Below, piece after piece: positions 11,335 to 21,782 of a DNA stretch of 64,000 nucleotides. How positions within the stretch are numbered: position 1 is the stretch's first letter; each line of letters begins with the position of its first letter. The notes under the pieces are model-generated. The model worked only from the letters and a program-made list of their open reading frames with translations, had not been told where the DNA came from and searched no databases. Where the stretch lies: NCBI GenBank assembly GCA_030844895.1, contig CM061227.1, positions 114,683,603 through 114,747,602 on the forward strand, in the 5' to 3' direction. The translations under genes and the position numbers were made by a program. Source of the stretch: Ambrosia x helenae (Eukaryota; Streptophyta; Magnoliopsida; Asterales; Asteraceae).

Positions 11335-11864
11335 CACATTAGGCACCAAACTGAGGGGGATTTCACTCCCTTATGAGCGATGTTTAACACCCTTAACATT
11401 AAAAGTTGTCACCTAGCCATGAGCATTAGCCCATTACACATAACCTTTAAGATGGGTAGTAAATATTATTATGGAGAATAGTTTTTCCGCAAGAATTTCA
11501 AGAAGAGAGTATAAACCAAAATGTATTTACAAGGGCAACGCGTAAGAATCAAATTACACGTCTCCACGAGTACCATTTTAGGGCTAAAATTCGCTCTACT
11601 TTTAACTCAAAAACAAAATCGCCTTGATCTTGTCTAATGTTTTATGGATAAATGATGATTTATTTTTGAATACTTATGGTTCCTAGCTCGTAAGATGAAC
11701 AAGAAATCTTCACACTTAACACCATAGCAGATCTAATATAAGGCTTATACACATCATTCATTACATATTAACTAAAGTCAGGCTAATTAACCCTTGACTT
11801 TCAAGACGATCACACGCAAACATAAACAATTTTTCTTGACCAAGTAATACAAATCCATAGTCCT
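11335..11864. other. 3' flank of the NFD4-like gene
   Basis: No gene is seen. It should contain the 3' UTR and polyadenylation signals of the minus-strand transporter gene ending at 11865. The part nearest the gene is AT-rich. Confidence 0.4.
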
Positions 11865-14356
11865 TCAATGACCCGAGTTTTGTGGCAAACGAAACGATCC
11901 ACCAGCGTAAAGCATTTGGTAAACGGGCCTTATCCTGATGGTTAATATTAAGCTCAGTATTGCACTTAGACTACACAAACCGGCAAGAACAAAGAAGGTG
12001 AGCCTGAAACAATTCGGGCCAATGCAAGTGGACCCACCTTGCTTAGCTTGCTCTGTATCGTATACATAACCCGCAAGCATCCCAGAAAACAACAGAGCAC
12101 CTATCGGGTTTCCTAAGCCCATGAAGTTAAAAATTAGACCAAAATTTTTCAACCCAAAAAGCTCAGATGAAGTTGGAATCATAACACCAAACTGAACACC
12201 ATAACAGATCCCTAGCAATGCTGTTGCAACATATAATGTCCCTTTAAAAGCTGATGCATATAAAAGATATGTCATCACCATTACTATTTGTGTCACCATT
12301 GTCAAAAACGTGCGAGGTATCGTTTTTAACCTGCAAAGAATAAAATTTTTAGGATCTTTAATCTAAATTTCAAATAAAATGTCAATCTTTCTGCTCAAAT
12401 GCATGATACAAATTAAATTTTCTTGAAAATTAAGATTTTACCTTACAAAATATTCTGAAACAGCCCCGCCTCCAAGCCGACCCACAAAATTGCAGAAACT
12501 GAATAAGCTCAACAAAGTTGTTGTATCATTAAACCCAAGTGAAACACCAATTTGGGCCAGGTTATTAAGAACAGTAACACCCGAGCCAACGCCAAGAAAA
12601 TAAACCAACCATAAAAGCCAAAAATCGGCTTTCACAATGGCTTCACCAAATGTGAAATCTTCACCTCTTCTAGGCTTTTTTTTCTTTCTTATTTTAACTG
12701 CCCCTTCACCAACCGCTAGAAGCACATCAACCTCAGATATAATATCATCACCATCATTAACATTTGTAGCGTTCGGTTCTGTAGTAGACTGAGTCAGCAA
12801 TGGATCAGTTACGGTCAGATTATCTGAAGAGGAGCCTTGTGTCCGGTTAAGCTTCTTGTTAGAAGGAAACAGAGTCATTTTAACAGGAATGGCAAGAGGA
12901 GCCATCAAAAGAACCACCATTATCCCAATAAACGTGTACGATAACGCGTTACTTAGGACCAAAACGTCTTTTAGTATTGTGGTAGTTAAAAGAAAGACTG
13001 CCAACACAATACTAGCCCCTTGAGTGAAAAGAAAATGGGCATTTTCTGATGGGTCAACTTCGAAGCTGGAGTACATGGTCTTACATAGTACATTAAAACC
13101 AAACATACAACAGAATCCCGAGTGTAAACAATAACAGTAACGAAGAAGCTGAGTCTTTTAAGACCATGGTATAAATTTCAGTGAACACTGCAGCACTTAA
13201 GCCACTATAGCCTTTGAGAATGCCAGCAACTGTGCCCCTACTAAGTGGGAAATTCCTCATGTTGGTGACAAGCACAGCCGTCCCCATCCACGCACCGCTG
13301 TTAGTGGCAACGACAAGTGCAAGCCACAACTGAAAAGAAAAATTAATCAAAGCTGATGTCTAAAAAATTGGTGTTATACTATCTGACTTATAATATTAAG
13401 TGGTTAAAGGGCATATTGACACAAGATTTTATAATCCGTTCGCCAATACCACCTGCAAATCCATTGACATCTCTAAAAGGGAAATTTTTCAAAAACATAA
13501 ACGAACCCAAAACAAACACCGACTTTCAACTCCTAAAATTTGAACATGTAATTTTGGACTAAAAACGCTCGCCTCGTGTCACCCTTTATGATGATCCACA
13601 CCGAAATTTGAAGTTTGAACATGTATTTTTGGAGGGCGAAAATCAAATAGTTGGTTTGGGCTTTGAGCTAGTCACCTACCACCGTAACTGCTTAATTAGA
13701 AAGAGGCGATTTGTTTAATTATAAAGAACAACAATATCAAACATTTCCCATAACACAATTTTTTATTTCATGCATATAGGAGTGCACAAAAAGCTTGCAA
13801 CTTGTGGCTCGCTCGAAAAATGCTTGAAAAAAAACGAGGCAGCTCGGCTCGGCTCGATTGTAAACGAGCTCGAGCTCGAGCTAGGCATGTCTCGGCTTGT
13901 GAGCTCGCAAGCTGGCTCGATTTTTTTAAGTTATATGTATTAATTTTATATTTTAAATGTTTAAATTAAAAAAAATATGTTAGAGAAGGTTAAAATATTA
14001 ACATTTTAAGTTTAATTAATCAATAAAATATGAAAATTAATAGAAAATAAACAAAAATTATACGTATAATACTTTTAGTATGTCTTTCATTCTTTAAAAT
14101 ATTAGAAAAATAAAAAAATTGCATGTATATTTGTAATTTTATTTTATTTTTTTTTTGTTTTTTATTTTATAAATATTTGTAAAAATAATAGAAAATAAAA
14201 CAGCTGGCTCGAGCCAGCTCGAGCTCGGCTCGAACATTTACGAGCCAAGCTTGAGCTCGGCTTTTCAGCTCGACCAGAAAAATGAGCCGAGCTGGCTCGT
14301 TTAAGTTCGAGCTCGAGCTTAGCCTGCTCGGCTCGTGTACAACCCTACATGCAGAT

Positions 14357-14391
<35 letters not shown>

Positions 14392-14952
14392 TCAGTAAAA
14401 TATAATTAGTACGCACCTACCACCATCGACCCAGCCAAAAAAAAATATTGTTAGGGATGCAAAAGGAAACATATGTATGGCACACATTTTCGCTCAAAGT
14501 GTACATGCTCAATTTTTAGGACTTGAAAACTGAATGTTTACTTTGTTTTAAAGATTTTACAATGTCGAAATGTGTAGGTAAACTAAAGAAAATATACTGA
14601 AGAAAAAAATAAAGTAAAAAATACTTACAAACCAGTATGGCATGTTGTGAACGGTTTGGGTTAGAGCAAGCCAAATAACACCAAAGCCAAAGAAAGAGGC
14701 AAAAACACCCACCGAAAGAACAACCCAAGGTGGGTACTTATTAGAAGCAATGCCTGGAAGGATACCAACATTTACCCCGAGATCATTAGCAACACCAAGA
14801 ATCGTAAGCTGCTGTTGAGACAGACCCAATACGGATTTCAGACTCTGGGAATACAGAGGGAAAGAGTAGGAGGTGCCCGAGGCGATTTGGACCCAAACCG
14901 CAGCTGCCAGACCAACCCATGGTGGCCGGCTTCCGGCTTTCAGGCCCGACAT
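11865..14952 (-). CDS. Nodulin-like / NFD4-like MFS transporter, three exons (tandem copy 2, one frameshift)
   Basis: This is a plant membrane transporter with an N-terminal nodulin-like domain and an MFS-type C-terminal half. The inferred exons are 14952-14629, 13329-12442 and 12330-11865, all with GT/AG ends and compatible phases (MPYWF|LWLALVV; SEYFV-R|LKTIPR). Summed length is about 558 codons, normal for this family. Conserved blocks include NVGILPGIASNKYPPW, NMRNFPLSRGTVAGILKGY, GLSAAVFTEIY, DFWLLWLVYFLGVGSG and SELFGLKNFG. Between domains there is a basic loop KIRKKKKPRRGEDF, as in relatives. Within exon 2, near 13095-13115, the frame changes by one base: upstream reads LLLFTLGILLY then stops, downstream reads NVLCKTMY..DPSENAHFLF. 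So this copy is either a recent pseudogene or holds a base-calling error. Intron 1 (~1.3 kb) contains a hAT MITE. Confidence 0.85.
13777..14347. mobile_element. hAT-type MITE in intron 1 of the NFD4-like gene
   Basis: The ends TAGGAGTGCAC and, inverted, TAGGGTTGTAC are flanked by CATGCATA (13769-13776) and CATGCAGA (14348-14355), an 8-bp duplication with one mismatch. Both subterminal regions are packed with GAGCTCG/CGAGCTC and GGCTCG motifs around an AT-rich core. No coding capacity. A 29-base poly-A tract (14361-14389) lies just outside. Confidence 0.8.
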
Positions 14953-15720
14953 AGCGGCTTTAAATTAATACTGTTTGGTTGCTAAAGTAGTCAAATGGTG
15001 AATATAAATAAAGAGGTGACCCTCTTGAACAAGATTATGGAGTAGCTTCCAAACAAATATATATATGGAAGAAAGTTTGTAGTTTGTAACTACCTACCTT
15101 TGTTCTTTCATTTGCATTTATTTCCCGGGCCATGAATAAGGTTTATTTTTATTTCTTCTTAAAACTAAGTTACTCATAATCTATACGTATTAACCTCTAA
15201 TATCTATATCAAAATGATTTGAACCATCCACCTCTAAGACAGGTTACTAGGTGTACGGAACCTTTCTTTTTTCATAAATATTAAGGACTCAAACCGGTTT
15301 GGGGCTACATGTTTTCCAAATTAACATGTTTCAGGCTCAAACCTGGTCTTAAAGATGAAAATCATGAACTAGTCCCAAACTAACAGACTGGGTTTTGACC
15401 AAACCGTTTTTTTCATAGGATGTCGGGCCCAAACCGATTTTTTTACACCTCTACATATTACCACCATACCGTATCCATTGGGGAAGAATAACGTTTATCT
15501 AACAAGTAGTGTTATCATAACCAGAATAGATGTGGAACTGCCTACACCGTTGGCTCGGTTGGGAGTTTTTAACCTCATCCGTTTGTTAAAAAAATGAAAA
15601 TTTGTTTTTCTTCTAAATTTCATGTACTATTTCACTATATCTGGTTTATTTATTCGAACTTAATATTAATGACCTTGCAAATTGAAAATTAAAAATAGTT
15701 TTAAATTAGTTATGTATTTT
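14953..15720. other. Upstream region of the NFD4-like gene
   Basis: The first ~130 bp (5' UTR and promoter side) resemble 380-540 upstream of copy 1, so the tandem duplication included upstream DNA. The rest is AT-rich with no recognisable gene. Confidence 0.45.
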
Positions 15721-15734
15721 TAGTTTTAAAATTT

Positions 15735-16745
15735 AGGGGAATTGAAATTAAATAATCTTAATTTTGTCGGGTTGGAAGCCAATAATTCTAACTTGAAAAT
15801 TAGATTCGAACAAGCTTGACTTGTCTTGATTTTTATTTCACTGGACCAAAACTAAAGGTATGTTTGGCAAGGAGCTTTTAGGAGCTTCAAGCTTTAAGCT
15901 TTTAAGAAAAAACTCTTACTCAATAAAAAGCCTTGTTTGGTTGAAGAGCCGGAAGCTTTTAGGTTAGGAGAAAAAGCTCTACAGTGAAACGCTACTACTA
16001 CTAGCTTTTAAGAAAAAGCTCTACTAGCTACAAGCTTTTAATTAGTAAATGACACAAATACTCATTCTATTTTAAAAAACAAAATAAAAACCTTCCTTAC
16101 AAGCTTTTAATTATGCCCATTATGGTCATTTTATACATTTTATTAAAAGCCCCAGCTACTCTGCTAAACACCAAAATATATTTAAAAACCTTCTAGCTTT
16201 CAGCTTCCAACTACCAGCCTCCAGTTAGTTTTGCCAAACATACCCTAACTGGGATTAACTCATTAGTTTGCTGCCTACGTGGCATACAATGTTGGCAGAT
16301 GATGTGTAAAAGATGTCCTGGTTAGCAAAAAATCAAGCAGAAAACTAACTGGGTTAACCCCAATTAATTTTGGTCAAGTGAAATAAAAACCAAGACAAGT
16401 TAGGCCTGTTAGATTCCAATTTTCAAGTTGGGAGTATTGTTTTCGAACCTAGAGCTGGCAATAGGTAACCTGTATAAAACATGATTAGACCTGTTAACTA
16501 ACAAGTAAAACTATGTGAATTTTTTTTAAATAAATAGAATTAGGATGATATGATTCATCATATCTCTTTGTTGATACATAAAACATCTAACTGTGTTAGA
16601 AACATACGATATAAAGTACTTAAAAAATTTGTGTTTAAGTTTATAACTTGTGTGTTCGCGTCGTCAGTAACCTGTTAACTTGTGTTGTTTGACGAACCCG
16701 ACAAAGTTGGAATTATTTAATTCTAATTACCCTAAAATTTATTAT
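15735..16745. repeat. Foldback (long inverted repeat) element
   Basis: 15735-15850 is the inverted counterpart of 16360-16450 and continues at 16690-16745. Matching pieces include CAAGTGAAATAAAAACCAAG against CTTGATTTTTATTTCACTGG, and AACCCGACAAAGTTGG against TTTTGTCGGGTT. The right arm is interrupted by about 240 bp. A Tourist-like MITE occupies the loop. Confidence 0.6.
15856..16245. mobile_element. Tourist/PIF-Harbinger-like MITE
   Basis: The terminal inverted repeats AGGTATGTTTGGCAA (left) and GGGTATGTTTGGCAA (right, inverted) are flanked by the 3-bp duplication TAA (15853-15855, 16246-16248), as in PIF/Harbinger elements. The interior is full of AAGCTTTTA/TAAAAGCTT palindromic pieces. 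It is 390 bp and non-coding. Confidence 0.75.
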
Positions 16746-17126
16746 GAATAAGTAATTCAATTTTTGAAGCAATTAGATCAAGCAAGATGCATATGACGTA
16801 CCATTTTGTATTGTATCATCTATACATCTAATAAAACAAAGTCCATGTGGACACTTGTCAATCCCACATTGTGCCTCCAATTACATAGCCAATCAATTTG
16901 TGCCAAGTGTCCCATTGTGAGAATTTATAAAATTTTCGTTTTTTCTAAAAATCAAAATTCATTAATTATATTAAATTAGGTAATTATATTAAATTAGGTA
17001 ATTCATTATGATTTGGTCAAAGCTTCTCATTGAATTAATTAACTTCCCTAAAACAATTTAAACTCAAAATTCATAGAGAACATAATACAGAGAGAGAGAC
17101 ACGCAGAGATCTAGAGAGAGAAAGTG

Positions 17127-17553
17127 ATGAACGAACCGATATTGGAAGAAGCTTATCATGTAAGTTCATTGTTCTCTGTGTCAGTGTTTTCCAGAACCGT
17201 CTAAAGTGCACGCCATGTCTTTGCAGAATTCTGGTAAGGTGATATTAATATTTAGTGTCAATATGAGTGGCTACTTCCAAGGGTATGCCCAAATGATGTC
17301 CTCGTTGGTTGGAGAAGAGACAATGTTTGGAGCAATGGTATGGTGGAAGCAAACCGTGGGGTCGCATGTCCATGTAATACCGAATTAGGTATTTGTTTTA
17401 AAGATTAATTTATAGATTAATCCAAATTATTTGTCTACACTATAACACGTTATAGCCTCATCTCAGTGTCCATTAACACATATATTATTTGTTCGAATGC
17501 GTATGTTTCAGGAGTTGCCTCAAGATATTGGAGAAGCTCTATGTGAATTGGAG
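17127..17553 (+). pseudogene. Captured exon fragments of a YTH-domain (m6A RNA reader) gene
   Basis: Three exon pieces keep their introns. Piece 1 ends at 17159 and reads VMNEPILEEAYH, followed by a GTAAG donor. Piece 2 starts at 17227 after TTGCAG and reads NSGKVILIFSVNMSGYFQG, then YAQMM. Piece 3 starts at 17512 after TTTCAG and reads ELPQDIGEALCEL. These match the aromatic-cage region and C-terminal part of plant YTH domains of the YTHDC-type group, which bind N6-methyladenosine in RNA. Within piece 2 the frame shifts after about 28 codons; a neighbouring frame then gives RRDNVWSNG, which fits the family. With only part of the domain and a frameshift, it cannot encode a functional reader. 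It lies in sense orientation inside the Helitron. Confidence 0.75.
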
Positions 17554-17629
17554 AAGCTCGAATGTGTATGTATAATTTACAGTATGCTCATTGAGTTCGA
17601 GTGTGTATCATTTCGTAATTTAATTTGAT

Positions 17630-18045
17630 TTTCAGGTTAATGTTCTATGGCATGGATAGGTGGCTCGATATTGATAACATATCATACGAGGTAACAATAC
17701 AAAAATTATCTCATTTTAATCAAAATTATTTTTATATCACATTAATAACTTTCTTCTTTCGTAATATTAGTCAATCTTCGACAAGTATTTAGGCATCCCT
17801 TTCATTCACAAACTTTAGTTGATAATCTTAATTTTTTTTTTCTGATTTGTTTTTTGTTTTTTTATCAACAAATTTGTTTTATTATCAACATATTTTTTGG
17901 TTATTTAGACTGCTCGGGTTTGCATTGGGATCATTCGGTGTTTGATTAGGCGGCTTTTAATACACGAGTTTTTCATCTCGATATAACAGGACGGGCAATT
18001 ATTAGCTTCAATCCCAGAGACGGTTCACCTCACGGTAAGAGTTTC
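17630..18045 (+). other. Exon-like fragments inside the Helitron, unidentified
   Basis: Pieces such as 17636-17690 (MFYGMDRWLDIDNISYE in one frame, ending at GTAAC), 17909-17980 after TTTAG, and 17988-18032 (DGQLLASIPETVHL, ending at GTAAGAG) look like exons between AG and GT. They are too short to identify and may come from one or more captured host genes. Confidence 0.3.
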
Positions 18046-18479
18046 TAATCTTCTTTATTTAGTTGTTCATCAATATTTCCCATGCTCATGTTATGAATTA
18101 CATTCAATTTACCTCTAAAACGATTATTAGGTTCAGTTATAGATAATAATAATGTATTGTTTTTGGGATTTATGCGTAAATTTATAAAGAAAAAAATGGT
18201 TTGGAAAACAAAGTCTTCAATTTGGGTCGTTTTTAAAAGGTGTTGTTAAAACGGCGTTAGTGGCAATTTGTTAAATGTGTCATATTCCAAGGCTGTTTTT
18301 TATGTTCATGCTTTGTATGATAAGATATTGATAAATTGAAGATATGTCACGTTTTCACGTTTTAGTCTTTTTACTTCTTTTTTTTTTAAAAAAAGCAAAA
18401 AAAATGAGAATGAGAAAGGAAACTGACGTAAATTAGGAACTCATTAAATTTTCTTATTACATTCAAATTACTCACTTCC

Positions 18480-19190
18480 TAAATTTAGTGTAATTTATAT
18501 TGGTAATAAATTACATTTTGAATTTTGAAATTCAAAATTCAAATTAAAATTAAAAATATTTAAATTCGAATTATACAAAATTTCAAATTTTGAGTTTTGG
18601 TTAATAATGGTAAAAATTACACATACTAATTATCCTTTTAATTACACATTTAATAAGATTCAAAGTTTCTACATAAGTAGTGTCAACTCTCCAATTAATA
18701 CATTAATTGATCCTATTAATTGTGTTATATTATTCTAATATTAGTTTAGCTTATATTGGTAATTAGTTAAATATCGAATTTTGAATTTCAAATTTCAATT
18801 TCAAATTCCAAATTAAAGTTCGAAATATTTAATTTCGAATTGACAAAATTTAAAATTTTGAATTTTGTTAATAATTGTAAGAAATTACACATATTAATTA
18901 TCATTTTATTTACACAGTTAATATGATTCAAAGTCCCTACATAAGTTGTGTCAACTCTTATTAATACATTAATTGATCCTATTAATTTCTTTATATGATC
19001 CTAATATTAGTTTAGTTTATGTTGGTAATCAATTAAATAATGAATTATTAATTTCAAATTCGATATACACAAAATTTCGAAACATTTAAATTTGATATAG
19101 ACAAAATTAATGTATTTCAAATTTTGTTTAATAATGGTAAGAAATTACACATACTAATTATCCTTTTAATTACACATTTTGAATGACTTT
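18480..19190. repeat. AT-rich tandem repeat, ~3 diverged copies of ~245 bp
   Basis: The phrases TACACATACTAATTAT, GTGTCAACTCT, ACATTAATTGATCCTATTAA and TTAGTTTA..TATTGGTAAT recur in the same order at about 18600-18780, 18890-19030 and 19140-19180. Non-coding. Confidence 0.65.
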
Positions 19191-19391
19191 ATCTTTTAAA
19201 AAAATATAAAATTTTGAAATTAAAGTTAATAATGGTAACCATTACACCTATTTATTATCTTTAAATTATGATTTCATAATATATTTAAAATATAACAATT
19301 AATAATTTTGGTTGTAACTTTCTCAAATTAATAATTGTAACAAACAATCCTACTATTACCTTTAAAATAAAGATATACTAATTAGATATCT

Positions 19392-19500
19392 TCTATACAT
19401 CTAATAAAACAAAGTCCATGAGGACACTTGGCACTCCCTCATTTCACCTCAATTCCTCTCTCTTCCCATATTGTGCCACGTGTCCTACTCTTGTAATTTA
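19392..19500 (+). other. Second Helitron 5' terminus
   Basis: TCTATACATCTAATAAAACA followed by AAGTCCATGAGGACACTTGG repeats the start at 16819, then diverges. It is preceded by T rather than A. It marks either a nested younger Helitron or an internal end duplication. Confidence 0.6.
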
Positions 19501-19787
19501 TAAAATTTTCTTTTTTTTTTAAATTAAAATTAGATTAAAAATACATAAATATGGTCAAAATTGGTGAGTTAATAGTTTCCTAAAATCATTAACCTACCCA
19601 ATCAATACCCTAATAAAAACACACACGCGTTTCTCTTTCTTCCCTCATTCTCTCTGATTCGCTCTCTCTCATTTGAAGAAGAAGATTGCAATCGTTTCTT
19701 CTTCATCAAACCAACGCTTCTATCTCCGATCATTAGTAACGATTCTTTCTTTCTTTTTCATAATATTCCTGTTACATATTGTTCTTT

Positions 19788-20615
19788 GACCGAAACATTA
19801 ATGAATAATTTTCGATTATTAAAAAATAAAAAATTTTATAAAAACATTAATGACTCTTTTTTGAATTTTAAAAATAGAATAGTCATTAAATGTTTTTTAT
19901 TTTAAGAAAATTAAAAATATGGATTACAGTGTTTAGAAAGTTATTAAACACGTTGACCCAAACATTAATGAACGATTTCGATTTTTAAAAAAAAAAATTT
20001 ATAAAAACATTAATAACTCTTTTTTGAATTTTAAAAATAGAATAGTTATTAAATGTTTTTTATTTTAAAAAAAACAAAAAATGTGGATTATATTGTTTAG
20101 GAAAGTTATTAAACACGTTGACCGAAACATTAATGAATGATTTTTGATTTTTAAAAAATAAATTCTTTTATAAAAACATGACTCTTTTTTGAATTTTAAA
20201 AATAGAATAGTCATTAAATGATTTTTATTTAAAAAAAATTAAAAATCTGGATTATAGTGTTTAGGAAAGTTATTAAACACTTTGACCGAAACATTAATGA
20301 ATAATTTTCGTTGATGTAAAATAAAAAATTTTATAAAAACATTAATGACTCTTTTTTGAATTTTAAAAATAGAATAGTCATTAATTTTTTTTTATTTTAA
20401 GAAAATTAAAAATCTAGATTACAGTGTTTAGGAAAGTTATTAAACACGTTGACCCGAACATTAATGAATGATTTCGATTTTTAAAAAATAAAAAACATTT
20501 ATAAAAACATTAATGACTTTTTTTTGAATTTTAAAAATAGAATAGTTATTAAATGTTTTTATTTTAAAAAAATTAAAAATTATGGATTATAGTGTTTAGG
20601 AAAGTTATTAAACAC
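19788..20615. repeat. Tandem array, five copies of a ~165-bp unit
   Basis: Units begin GACC(G/C)(A/G)AACATTAATGAA at 19788, 19955, 20120, 20284 and 20451. Each ends with GTTTAG(G)AAAGTTATTAAACAC, so unit length is 164-167 bp. The units are AT-rich and non-coding and lie inside the Helitron. Confidence 0.88.
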
Positions 20616-21491
20616 CCGCTGTGGAGTAGTCCGGGAAGCAAAATGTGGAAGAAGATTTACACAATGTGGGGTTAGCAACGATTTCGCAAATATGGAGCGT
20701 ATAATTAGCATTTATCGTGACTTACACAATATTGGAAACATCTAATGTTAATAATTATGATTACCATTTAATTAATAACCTTTAAACATAAAATTATTAA
20801 TCATATATAAATACATTTATAAATTTATTTTTAAACATTCAAAATCAAAATTTAAAAAAAAATCCAGTTTTTAAAATTAATGACATTTAAACACAAAATA
20901 AATGCTGAATTATTTGATTTGTCACATTACTATTTTTAGCGTATAAATAGCATCTATAAGATAATAGTCGGTTAAAATTATTGAGTAATGCTCCTTTTAC
21001 TTATACATGGGTCACTTTAGATAATGTTACTTCCTATAAACGGTCAAATAAGGTAATAGTCGGTTAAAATGTTGTTTTAGTGGTGTAGGTTCATGTTTGT
21101 TTACTTATAAATCGGTCGATTTGGGTAATGTTCAACTTTTCCAATGGGTCAAATAGGGTAAAAGTCGCCATAAGTGTGTTTATGGTGTTTTGATTAGATT
21201 GATGTTCCTTTTAGTTATACATAGGCCATAGGTGAATTGGGGCAATCTTCCCTTTTCTTAACGGTCGATTTGGGTAATGTTTGCCTTTTCAAATGTGTCA
21301 AATAGAATAAAATATACTCGAAGCTTTTTTAGCGGGTCGATATGGGTAATGCTCATCTTCTCAGACGTGTCAAATTAAATTGTGAAATTTAGGTGGTAGT
21401 TAGTTTCTTATTTTCATTTTTATTACTTTCTTATTGTTGAATATGCCATAAGTCTATTTTTAACACATACCATTTAAGTCGCCTTATTCAG

Positions 21492-21662
21492 GTTGGATTG
21501 TATTTAAGAAATCATGTATTCTCACATGGCCAGCTTTATGTCGCATTGTCAAGAGTTAAAAGCAGGGCAGGCGTGAAGTTACTTATACTTGATGCTGGTG
21601 GGAAAGTGATGACTAAAACAAAAAATGTGTTTATAAGGAAATTTTCAGCGATATTTGAATAA
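21492..21662 (+). pseudogene. C-terminal fragment of a Helitron Pif1-like helicase
   Basis: A continuous reading frame of about 56 codons ends with TAA at 21660-21662. It begins VGLYLRNHVFSHGQLYVALS and continues RVKSRAGVKLLILD. The block GQLYVALSRVKSRAG is the final motif of the superfamily 1 Pif1-like helicase in plant Helitron Rep/Hel proteins. That enzyme unwinds DNA during rolling-circle-type transposition. The upstream helicase and Rep domains are missing; the preceding ~1 kb is decayed AT-rich sequence. The position, about 120 bp before the Helitron 3' terminus, is where the gene normally ends. Confidence 0.85.
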
Positions 21663-21737
21663 ATGTGTATTCGTTGCTTTTAAATTTTAATAAAATGTTT
21701 CTACTTTATTTTTCTTATACGTTATACTACTCCAAAT

Positions 21738-21782
21738 AATCGTACGTTGTTGAACTGCGTGTCAACGCGGGCAAATATCTAG
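21738..21782 (+). terminator. Helitron 3' terminus (hairpin plus CTAG)
   Basis: The inverted repeat GTTGA…TCAAC is followed by CGCGGGCAAATATCTAG and then a T in the flank. This is the termination signal for Helitron rolling-circle transposition. Confidence 0.75.

Larger units (their letters stand above)
16819..21782 (+). mobile_element. Helitron carrying captured YTH exons and a helicase remnant
   Basis: The 5' end A|TCTATACATCTAATAAAACA is typical of plant Helitrons. The 3' end is a GTTGA…TCAAC hairpin followed by GCGGGCAAATATCTAG|T at 21782. Near the 3' end sits the C-terminus of the Pif1-like helicase of a Helitron Rep/Hel protein, which confirms the class. A second 5'-terminus-like sequence at 19392 shares the first ~30 bases, so the structure may be a younger 2.4-kb element (19392-21782) inserted in, or fused to, an older one. 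The interior holds captured exons of a YTH gene (17127-17553), further exon-like pieces bounded by AG/GT near 17640-18040 that I cannot identify, and two tandem-repeat arrays. No complete Rep or helicase gene remains. Confidence 0.8.
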
